A stretch of DNA of 64,000 nt from Polyangia bacterium (GTDB lineage: Bacteria; Myxococcota_A; Polyangia; Nannocystales; Nannocystaceae), in NCBI GenBank assembly GCA_030430565.1, contig JAUIKS010000021.1, positions 1 through 64,000 of the forward strand. The letters are read 5' to 3'. The notes beneath the pieces were generated by a model. The model searched no databases. It saw only the letters and a program-made list of their open reading frames with translations, and was not told the origin of the DNA. Position 1 is the first letter of the stretch. Each line of letters opens with the position of its first letter. Below, piece by piece: positions 30,359 to 38,864 of this stretch. Both the position numbers and the translations under genes were made by a program.

Positions 30359-31729
30359 TCAGACCTGAACTTGAATTGTCGCGTAGATGTAATCGATCGC
30401 GCGCACCGGCCTCACCGCCATGTCCACGCGGACGATGCCGAGCGCGAAGTCTTGCTGGCTCGAGTAGACGTCGACCTTGAACGCCGGGTCGGAGCCGTCG
30501 GTCGAGGGCACCAGCGCGCCCGACTTCTCCATCTGCAGCAGCGCCTCGGTCAGCTTCTGCTTCAGCGCGTTGCGCCCGTCCTCGTTGTTGAGGCGACCGA
30601 TGAAGAGGTCGCCGATCATCTTCATCGTCCGGACCGCTCGATCGGCGACGCGACGCACGCTGATCTGGTCGCCGTCGGTGGTCAGGCCGCGGATGATGAT
30701 CGTGCCCTTCCCGCGCTGCAGCGCGACCGGCACGATGTTGGCGCGCAGCAGGCCGCGCTGGCGCTCGAGCGAGAGACTCGGCAGCGCGCCGAGGCCCGCG
30801 AGGCGCTTGAAGGTGGGCGAGTGGAAGTACGGGAGGTTGCCGACTCGGCCGGCGACCGCCCCGACCACGCCCTCGGGCGCGACCAGCACGAAGCGATCGC
30901 TGACGAGCGCGGTGGCGAGCTCGGTCGCCTGCTCGGCGGTGAGCCCGGGCGGCAGCTGGCCGAGGCCGAGCCGACCCTTGCAGTCGTCGTTCATGTTGCT
31001 GCAGTGGCCGATGATGTCCGAGTAGACCTTCGTCACGCGCGCGCTGCTGGAGAGGTCCTGGAGCGCGGCGACGACCAGATCGACATCTGCCTCATCGGTC
31101 AGGAGGTTGAGGCCCGCCGCGTAGGCGGCCTCGTTGCCGTCGGCGCCGCCGGCGAGCGGGTAGCGACCGTCGGCCGGCAGCGTCGGCGCGCCCTCGCTCG
31201 AGATCCGCACGAGCAGCGAGCGCGCGAGCGCGGCGGCGACGTTGCGGGGCGAGTCCGCCACGACGTCGAGGTTTCGGTAGACCTCGACCTCCTCGTTGGG
31301 GGCGGCCGCGCGGACGACCCGGAGATCGAAGACGCCGGCTTTGACCGTCGTGATGTCGACCGCGAACTCGCCGGCCCAGGGGCCCGGGGCGCGGGCGGAG
31401 AGCACGAAGGCCGGCGGCGGGTCGCCCTCGCCGACCGCCGTGATCGGGGCGGTCGCGGTCGTGCCCGCGCTGTGCGGGAGCGAGACGACGACGAGCTCCG
31501 AGACGCCGTTGTCGAGCGCTTGGCGGGCGGCCTGCATGCTCAACGCGCTGGCGGGGCCGCAGGCGGCTCGCAGCGCGTTCCAGCTGGCGGCGCGATGGAC
31601 GACGGGCGCGTCGCCCTCGGCCCCCGCCTCGGTGAAGCCGATGACCCCCAAGATCCCCGACGGCGCGAGCTGCTGGGGGAGGACGTCCTTGACGACCGTG
31701 ACCTGAACACCAGGAATGATTCGACCCAT
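30359..31729 (-). CDS. Contractile tail sheath protein
   Basis: A 456-residue sheath. The opening MGRIIPGVQVTVVKDVLPQQLAPSGILGVIGFTE and the RAASWNALRAACGPASAL, RQALDNGVSELVVV and VSLPHS blocks are the insertion-domain-free N-terminal domain. The C-terminal half (FLAPEGVVG-type loop, LERQRGLLRANIVPVALQRGKGTIIIRGLTTDGD, ISVRRVADRAVRTMKMIGDLFIGRLNNED, then RVDMAVRPVRAIDYIYATIQVQV) is the conserved sheath fold with the C-terminal strand that links subunits. The ATG at MGRIIPG is preceded by GGAGG at close spacing; an ATG ten codons earlier lacks a site. First gene of the operon. Confidence 0.93.
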   Translation of the reverse strand: MGRIIPGVQVTVVKDVLPQQLAPSGILGVIGFTEAGAEGDAPVVHRAASWNALRAACGPASALSMQAARQALDNGVSELVVVSLPHSAGTTATAPITAVGEGDPPPAFVLSARAPGPWAGEFAVDITTVKAGVFDLRVVRAAAPNEEVEVYRNLDVVADSPRNVAAALARSLLVRISSEGAPTLPADGRYPLAGGADGNEAAYAAGLNLLTDEADVDLVVAALQDLSSSARVTKVYSDIIGHCSNMNDDCKGRLGLGQLPPGLTAEQATELATALVSDRFVLVAPEGVVGAVAGRVGNLPYFHSPTFKRLAGLGALPSLSLERQRGLLRANIVPVALQRGKGTIIIRGLTTDGDQISVRRVADRAVRTMKMIGDLFIGRLNNEDGRNALKQKLTEALLQMEKSGALVPSTDGSDPAFKVDVYSSQQDFALGIVRVDMAVRPVRAIDYIYATIQVQV

Positions 31730-31774
31730 AACCCTCCGGCCTCGAGCGAGCAGGCTCATCGAGCCAGCGCGGAA

Positions 31775-31803
31775 GTCATATCGGATCGCGTCGTTAAATC
31801 CAA
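31775..31803 (-). promoter_or_regulatory. Candidate promoter of the injection-system operon
   Basis: On the minus strand TTGGAT and TATGAC are separated by 17 bases, resembling sigma-70-type -35 and -10 hexamers. Transcription would start near 31768 and give a leader of about 40 bases containing the GGAGG site of the sheath gene. Confidence 0.4.
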
Positions 31804-32140
31804 TCTAGAATTTGCGCATACAATGAAGCGATCGCGCGACGATTGTGCGGGGTCGCTGCACATGTGGATGTATACGCAAACGCGACAGTGTGCATATTCG
31901 CGCGGATGAACCCTCGCGCGCCGGTCCGCTCAGAACGTCATTATTAGGTGTCTATGCATCGTTCTCTGAACTGGTGTGATTCCTGCGTTCATAAAAATAT
32001 GAGCAATAGCGCGCGCGAACGCGGTGAGCGCGGCGGCGACGCGCGAACTCGAGCGCGATCGCGCCGGCGCGAACACGCCCGCGTTAACGCGCGTTATCAA
32101 TCGACGGTCGCGAGCGCGAGCGCGCCCGCCGTCACCGCGG
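31804..32140. other. AT-rich intergenic region before the operon
   Basis: No gene. Bases 31795-32010 are much richer in A and T than the rest of the window, as expected of a regulatory or transcription-initiation zone; the rest is GC-rich. No phage-type repressor gene is present. It may carry further control sites for the operon. Confidence 0.4.
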
Positions 32141-35100
32141 TCACGGCTTCGCGGTCCGGCGCTTCGCTGCCTCTTCGGCCATCTCGCGGGGCGGGAAGAT
32201 AGCGAGCGCCGAGCCGGCGACCTCCGGCGCGGCGTCGCGCTGCAGGCGGGCGAGTCGCTCGAGGCGCTCGGGGCTCCAGCCGCGTCCGGGCCCGGCGTCG
32301 CGTGCCAGCGCCGCGACGGCGAGCCAGCGGATCGTCGCGTCCTCGCTCGCGCTGAGGCGCTCGATCACCTCCTCGAGGGCGTCCTCGTTGAGCCGCGCGA
32401 GCGCGGCCTGGGCCGCGGCGAGCGCGTCGCCGGTGAGCGCGCCGCCGCGGGCGAGCCGCTCGAGGAAGGCGACGAGGCCCGCGCCAGGGCGCGCCGCCGC
32501 GACGCAGCGGATCTGCAGCGGGACCCAGCGTCGGTCGCCGGTGAGCACGCTCGCCGCCGCCTCCGCCGCGCCGACCCAGACGTCGCGGCTCGGGATGTCG
32601 AAGCCGAGCAGCGCGTTGAGGGAGACGTGGAGGCAGCGAGGGTCGGCGAGCGCGTTGCTCAGCAACTCGGGCAGCGAGCGCAGGTCGTCTCGGGTCCCGC
32701 GCTGCATCAAGGCGCAGGTCGCCGCCGTGACCTCGTCGTCGTAGGGCGAGCGCAGACGGCCGGCGCAGGCGCGGAGGAAGCTGCGCGCGGGGTCGCGGAT
32801 CGCGAGCCACGGCGCCCGCCGCAGCAGGTCGATGCGCGCCTCGGGCTCGGGTCGGTCGAGCACCAGGCCGAGCAGCGCCGAGAGCCGGCGATCGCTGGTC
32901 GCGGTCAAGCGGTCCGCCGGGATGTCGCCGAGGCGCGAGGCCATGACCCAGTCGTCGCCGCGGACCGCTCGATCGAAGATCGCCCAGCTCGGCTCGCGGT
33001 CGAGGTGGTCCCAGAGCGCGCGCAGCAGCGCGATGCGGACGTCGCGGTGCAGCCGTCCGGACTCGAGCTCGAGCAGGCGCGCGTAGGCCCCCTCGTCGCG
33101 CAGCTCGCCGAGCAGGCGCACGACCTCCTTGGCGACCGTGACCTTGCGCAGCGGGACCTCCTGCAGCAGCGCGACGGAGCGCTTGGGTAATATGTCCTTG
33201 AGCGCACGTCGCAGCGCGTAGATCGCGACGCGCGCGCGCGCGTCGTGGAGGCAGCGGATCAGCGTCGGCACGCACTGGCCGCGGTCGCAGCGGGACATGA
33301 CGCGGATCGCCCGCTCCTGGATCGCGGCGCGCGGGTCATCGGCGATCGCGGCGAGCGAGTCCATGGGCGCGGAGTCCAGCGCGGCGTAGATCGCCAGGCA
33401 GCGCCAGATCGTCGGGGTGTCGCGTCGATCGTCGCGGATCAGCCCGGTCAGCGCGCGCGCGTAGAGCTGGTTCTGCGTCGGGGTCCAGCGGTAGAAGCCG
33501 CGCGTGAAGGGCAGCAGCCACGCGGTCTGGCCGGTGGCGAAGCGACCCGTGACGCGCTGGCCCCCGAGCACGGGATCGAGCAGGTCCTGCCGTCTGCGGT
33601 GGAGGTGCATGTAGATCACCGGCAGGCACACGTAGCTCGGGTCGTCCGCGAGCAGCGAGCCGAGGATCGCGTCGAGGTGCGGGCGGGCGCGCTTGTGCAG
33701 GACCCTCAGCGCCTGCCCGATCTCGCTGTTGGTGCCGGCGCCGCGAGCGAGCCGCTCGACCGCGGCGATGAGCGGCGAGGGCAGCGGCGGCTGACGCCTG
33801 TGCCCGGGCCGCGCGACGCGGCCGGCGTGACCCAGGATCTCGGCGTGCCAGCGCCGCGCCTGCCAGCGCGCGAGCGCGTCGGTTAAAAGCGCGTCGTAGC
33901 GCGGCGGGTCGTGCTGCGCGAGCAGCTCGAGCAGCGCGCGGGAGGTGCCGCCCCAAGGGACCGTCAGCGCGAGCTCGCCGACCAGCGCGGACAGCTCGGG
34001 GATCCGCGCGAGCCGGGCGCCCAGGCTCGCGGCCAGCTGCACGAGCTGCCAGATGCGCTCTTGCTTGGCCCACAGCCGAGCGAGCTCGACGAGGTGCGGC
34101 GCGACGACCTCGATGTCCTCGTCGCCGATGTGATCGCCGAGGCGCGTGCTGTGGAGGTTGCCGCGCTCGCGGATGAGCGTGGCGAGGCGCTCGGCGCCCG
34201 CGACCGGGTCGAGGCGGAAGGTGCGGAGCACGAGCGTCTCCGCGAGCCTCGCTGTTCCGTGGGACAGGTCCCCGGCGTCGAGGGCGTCGCGCATGATCTG
34301 CCCGATGACGGGGACGTGCTCGGCGCGCCAGCACTCGCGCGGCCAGTTCACGAGCGCGCGCAGCAGCTCCATGCGCACCGGGTCCTGCTCGTGCTTCTTG
34401 GCGGTCACGAGCTCGAGCGCCTTGTCGACGAGCGCGGTCTCGGCGGGGCGCAGCCCGGGGATCATCAGGAGGTTGGCGAGCGCGAGCCCGCGGACGCCGC
34501 CCTCGGGGAAGCCGAGATGATCACGCAGCGCCGCGCGGGCCTCGTCCCAGGGCAGGAACCGGGCGTAGGGCAGGCGGAGCTGTGGGCGGGTCCCGAGCGC
34601 GATGACCTCGCGCAGGTGTCGCCTCGCCTCGCGCTCACGCAGCGCCTCGGGCAGCCGCGCGACGGTCGAGACCGCGATGACGCCGTCGCGGTCGCGCGCG
34701 GAGACGCTCCACCGCCGGTGCGCCGCGTCGAGGAGCGCCGGGTCGGTGATCTTGTCGAACAGCAAGATCGCCAGTCGCGGGCGCTTCGCCAGCTGCGTCG
34801 CCCAGGCCTCGAGCAGCGCCGCGAGCTGATCGGGGCGCAGCGACGCGAGCAGCGCCTCGTCGAGCTCCAACAGCTCGGGGTCGCGGGCGACGAGGCGCCC
34901 GAGCTCCGCCGCGCTGAGGCTGGCCGCGTTGCGCCCAAAGACCCCGCGCGGGAGCTGGGTGAGCTCGAGGCGCTCGATGAGCGCGAGGGTCTCGCGCGGC
35001 CGGCTGCGGCTGACGATCCGCAGCGCGCTGAGCTTCGAACGATCGCCGCGGCGCACGAGCTCCTCGAGCAGCGCCATCCAGGCCTCGGGCGCGCGCTCGG

Positions 35101-35749
35101 CGATGGCGCCGTGATGGGCGTTGATCAGCTGGCTGGTGTGGGCGTCGGGATCGTCGGGGCCCTCGGCGAGGCGCTCGAGCAGGACCTGGGCGAGCGCGGC
35201 GGGGGCCGAGCGCGCGAGCCGGCTCCAGAACACCGCGCTCGGCCGCTCGAGCGCGCGCGCGAGGTGTCGCCGGACGCCCGCGTCCGTGGCGAAGGGGACG
35301 AGGTCGGCGTAGTCGTGGATACCTGGCTCTTTGGTCAACCAGTCGAGGTAGCGATCGATGACCGGGCGCCGGCGCTTGCGCGCGAGGGCGCGGATGAGCT
35401 CGCGGTCGCGGCGGAGCTTGTACGCGACCTTGAGGGCGAGCAGCGCCTGCGCGTCGTCGCAGACCCGCGGGACGGCGAGGAACGCGAGGTTGCGGACGGA
35501 GGCGGACTCGTCCTCGGTCAGCGGGAGCACGCGCGCGCCGTCGCCGAGCACGCCCATCGCGTACAGACTGAGTCGTCGTTCGAAGACGTCGCCGACCGCG
35601 AAGGCGTCGATCAGCCTCAACGCGCGCGCGCCCGCAGCTCCGCCGGACTTCGCGGCTCGCCCGAGCTCGAGCATGCGATGAATTCGTCCGATGTGGTGGG
35701 TCTTGTGCAGCTCGTCGCGGAGGCGCGCTCGTTCGGCGTTGCGGGGCAT
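32141..35749 (-). CDS. Large HEAT-like repeat protein
   Basis: A 1202-residue, all-helical, Leu/Ala/Arg-rich protein. It contains many tandem helix pairs of HEAT style, such as LEDELVRRGDRSKLSALRIVSRSRPRETLALIERL-type and PRAAIQERAIRVMSRCDRGQCVPTLIRCLHDARARVAIYALRRAL and SEDATIRWLAVAALARDA. No catalytic domain, signal peptide or transmembrane segment is seen. Such solenoids are usually scaffolds for protein complexes. It is transcribed on the same strand as the injection system, upstream of it, but separated by 411 bases of regulatory DNA. Divergent from the methyltransferase. A functional link with either neighbour is unproven. Confidence 0.7.
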   Translation of the reverse strand: MPRNAERARLRDELHKTHHIGRIHRMLELGRAAKSGGAAGARALRLIDAFAVGDVFERRLSLYAMGVLGDGARVLPLTEDESASVRNLAFLAVPRVCDDAQALLALKVAYKLRRDRELIRALARKRRRPVIDRYLDWLTKEPGIHDYADLVPFATDAGVRRHLARALERPSAVFWSRLARSAPAALAQVLLERLAEGPDDPDAHTSQLINAHHGAIAERAPEAWMALLEELVRRGDRSKLSALRIVSRSRPRETLALIERLELTQLPRGVFGRNAASLSAAELGRLVARDPELLELDEALLASLRPDQLAALLEAWATQLAKRPRLAILLFDKITDPALLDAAHRRWSVSARDRDGVIAVSTVARLPEALREREARRHLREVIALGTRPQLRLPYARFLPWDEARAALRDHLGFPEGGVRGLALANLLMIPGLRPAETALVDKALELVTAKKHEQDPVRMELLRALVNWPRECWRAEHVPVIGQIMRDALDAGDLSHGTARLAETLVLRTFRLDPVAGAERLATLIRERGNLHSTRLGDHIGDEDIEVVAPHLVELARLWAKQERIWQLVQLAASLGARLARIPELSALVGELALTVPWGGTSRALLELLAQHDPPRYDALLTDALARWQARRWHAEILGHAGRVARPGHRRQPPLPSPLIAAVERLARGAGTNSEIGQALRVLHKRARPHLDAILGSLLADDPSYVCLPVIYMHLHRRRQDLLDPVLGGQRVTGRFATGQTAWLLPFTRGFYRWTPTQNQLYARALTGLIRDDRRDTPTIWRCLAIYAALDSAPMDSLAAIADDPRAAIQERAIRVMSRCDRGQCVPTLIRCLHDARARVAIYALRRALKDILPKRSVALLQEVPLRKVTVAKEVVRLLGELRDEGAYARLLELESGRLHRDVRIALLRALWDHLDREPSWAIFDRAVRGDDWVMASRLGDIPADRLTATSDRRLSALLGLVLDRPEPEARIDLLRRAPWLAIRDPARSFLRACAGRLRSPYDDEVTAATCALMQRGTRDDLRSLPELLSNALADPRCLHVSLNALLGFDIPSRDVWVGAAEAAASVLTGDRRWVPLQIRCVAAARPGAGLVAFLERLARGGALTGDALAAAQAALARLNEDALEEVIERLSASEDATIRWLAVAALARDAGPGRGWSPERLERLARLQRDAAPEVAGSALAIFPPREMAEEAAKRRTAKP

Positions 35750-35931
35750 AGGAGCTGACCATGACCGATCCTCCGCTCGCGCGACAACACCGACGCCGTC
35801 GTTGCGCGCTGCCGGGAGCCCGCGCGCGCGACGGTGCGCGTGATCGCGTGTCCGCCCGCGGCGCGACGCGGCCTCGCCCGGGGCGCGGGCGCGCTGACGT
35901 CGGCGGCGCGCCTGGCAATTCGCGCGGGTGC

Positions 35932-35937
35932 TACCCT
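35932..35937 (+). promoter_or_regulatory. TACCCT -10-like element, leaderless-type
   Basis: Ends six bases before the GTG of the methyltransferase gene, without a ribosome binding site in between. Confidence 0.45.
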
Positions 35938-35943
35938 CCCGCG

Positions 35944-38847
35944 GTGGCCCGCGACCGCCAGCTGCTGAGCGCAGCGCGACGATTTCGTTGCGCGCTCAAG
36001 GAGCTGCTTCAGCTCGACAGCGCGGAGCTGGAGCTCGGCGTCTACCGCGTGCTCGCGCTCCGGCGCGCGCGGGTGGAGGCGGCGCTCGACGAGGAGCGGC
36101 TGGCGTCGCTGCTCGAGTCGTCGCTGGCGCGGGGCGGGTCGCTGACCCAGGACCAGGAGGAGCTCGGCGCGCTCGCGGACGAGGTGCTCTCGGCGCTGAC
36201 CCGCTTCTTCAGCGGCTACTACGGGGAGCGCGGCGAGCTGCTGGCGCGGCCGCGAGCGCGCGCGGGCGAGGACGTCCAGCTGCGCTGGGCCAGCGAGGAG
36301 CAGCACTACATCAAGACCGGCGAGTGGCACGCCGACTACACCGCGCGCCCCGGGGGCGAGGCGCCGCGCCTGCGGTTTCGGCTCGCGGTCGCGGAGGCCG
36401 ATCGCGACAACAACAAGTCGAGCGAGCGGCGCCGCTACCTGCTGCGGGCTGAGCAGCCGGTGGAGCTCGCGGGCGACACGCTGACGGCGTGGTTCGAGTT
36501 CCGCGTGCCGCGTCCGGGCGCGGGGCGACAGCCGAGCCAGCGCTCGCTGTGCGCCGCGGCCGAGTCGAGGATCCTCGCGGCCGCGCCGGCGCGCTGGCGC
36601 GACGCGCTCGCCCGCCCGGCGCCGCAGCGCCCGGGCTCGTGCACGGCGCTCGGCTACGAGCTGCTGCGCTACACGCAGCGGCGCACGCGGGACTACTTGA
36701 TCCACAAGCGGCTCGGCGCGTTCCTGCGCGAGGAGCTCGACGACTTCCTCAAGCGCGAGCTCCTGTCGCTCGACGGCCTCGACCGCGCGGGGCTCGACCG
36801 CGCGCTGCGGCGGCTGCACGCGGCGCGCGGCGTGGGCGAGCGCATCATCGACGCGCTGGCGCGGGTCGAGCGGCTTCACCGGCGCCTGTTCTTAAAGCGC
36901 AAGCTCGTGCTGCGCAGCGACTGGATCATCCCCGTGACCGCGCTGCCGGCGGAGCGGCGGGCGCGGGTGCTCGAGCAGCCGGCGATCCGGCGCGCGCTGA
37001 CCGAGCAGCTCGCGGTCGCGGACGAGCGCTCCGCCCCCGCGCCGGGGCAGCGCGGAGAGACCGTGTTCACGGGGCCGCTGCCGGCGGCCGAGGTCCAGCG
37101 GCTCGTGCTCGCGATCGAGGAGCTCGACGCGCGGCGCAACGGCTTGGTGCTGCGCGGCGAGAACCTCCAGGCGCTGCGCCTGCTCGCGGCGCGCTACCGC
37201 GGGTCGTGCGAGCTGGTCTACATCGACCCGCCCTACAACACCGGCGGCGACGGCTTCGTGTACCGCGACGCCTACCGCCCGTCCTCGTGGCTGTCGATGA
37301 TGGCGGAGCGGCTCGCGGCCGGGCGCGCGCTGCAGCCCCGCGACGGCCTGCTCGTGCTCAGCATCGACGACGCCGAGCTGCACCACGCCAAGCAGCTGCT
37401 CAAGATGGTCTATGGGCCAGAGCTGGCGACGCTGGTCTGGGACCGCAACCGCAAGAACGACGCCCGCTACTTCTCGGTCGGCCACGAGTACATGCTCGTG
37501 CACGCGCGCGACGGCGCCGCGCTGGCGGAGTCCGGGGCGCGCTTTCGCGAGCCGAAGCCCGGCGTCGACGAGGCCCGCGCGGTGTTTCGTCGCCTGACCC
37601 GGGATCACGAGGGCGACTGGGAGGCGATCCGCCGGGGCTGGCTGGCCTGGTTCGACGGCATCCCGGTCTCGGATCCGCGCAGGCGGATGCGCCGCTACAC
37701 GCGGGTCGGGCCGCGTGGGCCGTTTCGCGACGACGGCAACATCAACTGGCCCGGCGGCGGCGGCCCGCGCTACGAGGTCCTGCACCCAAAGACAGGTAAG
37801 CCCTGCAAGCTGCCGCGCAGCGGCTGGCGCTACCCCACGCCCGCGCGGTTTTGGGAGGAGGTCGCGATCGGGCGGATCGTGTTCGGCCCCGATCACGCGA
37901 CCGTGCCGCGGGTCGCCTCCTACCTGTTCGAGGGCAAGGGGCAGGTGATGCCGAGCGTGTTCTACAGCTACGCGCAGACGGCCGCGCGCGAGTTCGAGGC
38001 GATGTTCGGCGGCCGCGTGTTCGACAACCCGAAGCCCTGGCGTGACCTCGCGCGGCTGTTTCGCTACCTCGGTGATCGCCGCGCGACCGTGCTCGACTAC
38101 TTCGCCGGCAGCGGCTCGACCGGGCACGCCGTGCTCGCGCTCAACCGCGAGGACGGCGGCGAGCGCGGCTTCGTGCTCGTCGAGATGGGCGCCCACGGCG
38201 ACAGCGTGCTGATCCCGCGGCTGCAGAAAGCGGCGATGGGAGACATCTGGTCCGAGGGCAAGCTCGTGCGCGTCGAGCCGACCCACCTGCTGTGTCAGGT
38301 GCTGCAGCTCGAGAGTCACGACGACGCGCTGGAGAACCTCGAGACCGCCGCGGCGCGCGAGTCGTCGCCTGGCGCGCTGCGCTACGTGCTCGAGCCCGAG
38401 ACCGACGATCCGCAGCTCGACCGCGCGCTGTTCCGCGCGCCCTGGGGCTGCACGATCAAGGCCCGCCGCGAGGGCGTCCTCCGCGACACCCCGGTCGATC
38501 TGGTCGAGACCTTCAACCTGCTCATCGGGCTCCGCGCGCGCCGATACGACGAGCTCGGGCGCGAGGGCGCGCTGCTGGTGCGGGGCGAGGACGAGGACGG
38601 GCGGCGGGCGCTGGTGCTCTGGCGCGACGTAGATAAGTGTCCAAATAGTCATGTTGAAGACGCGCTGCGCGACGTCCTGGACGAGGAGCGCGCCCGGCCC
38701 GAAGCGCGCCGCGCGGCGCGGCTGTTCGTCAACGGCGGGCCCCCGCGAGGCGGGCTCCAGCGCGCCGGGGACTCGTGGACGCTCGAGTCCATCGAGGACG
38801 AGTTCTGCGCGCGCATGTTCGACGTCGCGGACCCTGGCAGCGGCTGA
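35944..38847 (+). CDS. Type III-like Mod DNA adenine methyltransferase, orphan
   Basis: A 967-residue methyltransferase. The catalytic motif IDPPYNTGGDGF lies near residue 428 and the AdoMet-binding motif DYFAGSGSTGHAV near 720, the order of beta-class (Mod/N6-adenine) enzymes. About 420 residues precede the catalytic motif, including YIKTGEWHADYT and ADRDNNKSSERRRYLLRAE blocks that I recall from large type III-like Mod proteins usually paired with a helicase-nuclease Res subunit. No Res gene is in the window. The GTG start is set by a TACCCT element six bases before it. A run of AT-ending codons at residues 896-905 (VDKCPNSHVE) is out of step with the rest. Likely a regulatory or self-marking methylase. 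Confidence 0.85.
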   Translation: MARDRQLLSAARRFRCALKELLQLDSAELELGVYRVLALRRARVEAALDEERLASLLESSLARGGSLTQDQEELGALADEVLSALTRFFSGYYGERGELLARPRARAGEDVQLRWASEEQHYIKTGEWHADYTARPGGEAPRLRFRLAVAEADRDNNKSSERRRYLLRAEQPVELAGDTLTAWFEFRVPRPGAGRQPSQRSLCAAAESRILAAAPARWRDALARPAPQRPGSCTALGYELLRYTQRRTRDYLIHKRLGAFLREELDDFLKRELLSLDGLDRAGLDRALRRLHAARGVGERIIDALARVERLHRRLFLKRKLVLRSDWIIPVTALPAERRARVLEQPAIRRALTEQLAVADERSAPAPGQRGETVFTGPLPAAEVQRLVLAIEELDARRNGLVLRGENLQALRLLAARYRGSCELVYIDPPYNTGGDGFVYRDAYRPSSWLSMMAERLAAGRALQPRDGLLVLSIDDAELHHAKQLLKMVYGPELATLVWDRNRKNDARYFSVGHEYMLVHARDGAALAESGARFREPKPGVDEARAVFRRLTRDHEGDWEAIRRGWLAWFDGIPVSDPRRRMRRYTRVGPRGPFRDDGNINWPGGGGPRYEVLHPKTGKPCKLPRSGWRYPTPARFWEEVAIGRIVFGPDHATVPRVASYLFEGKGQVMPSVFYSYAQTAAREFEAMFGGRVFDNPKPWRDLARLFRYLGDRRATVLDYFAGSGSTGHAVLALNREDGGERGFVLVEMGAHGDSVLIPRLQKAAMGDIWSEGKLVRVEPTHLLCQVLQLESHDDALENLETAAARESSPGALRYVLEPETDDPQLDRALFRAPWGCTIKARREGVLRDTPVDLVETFNLLIGLRARRYDELGREGALLVRGEDEDGRRALVLWRDVDKCPNSHVEDALRDVLDEERARPEARRAARLFVNGGPPRGGLQRAGDSWTLESIEDEFCARMFDVADPGSG

Positions 38848-38864
38848 GGCCTCGGACCGGCCGG

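Noticed and set aside
12682..31803. Intact prophage
   Set aside because: No capsid, portal, terminase, packaging, replication or lysis gene is present and composition matches the host; a tail-only locus is the better reading.
12682..31803. Type VI secretion system
   Set aside because: No TssB/TssC pair, Hcp, ClpV, TssJLM membrane complex or VgrG fusion is seen; sheath and tube match phage-tail type families.
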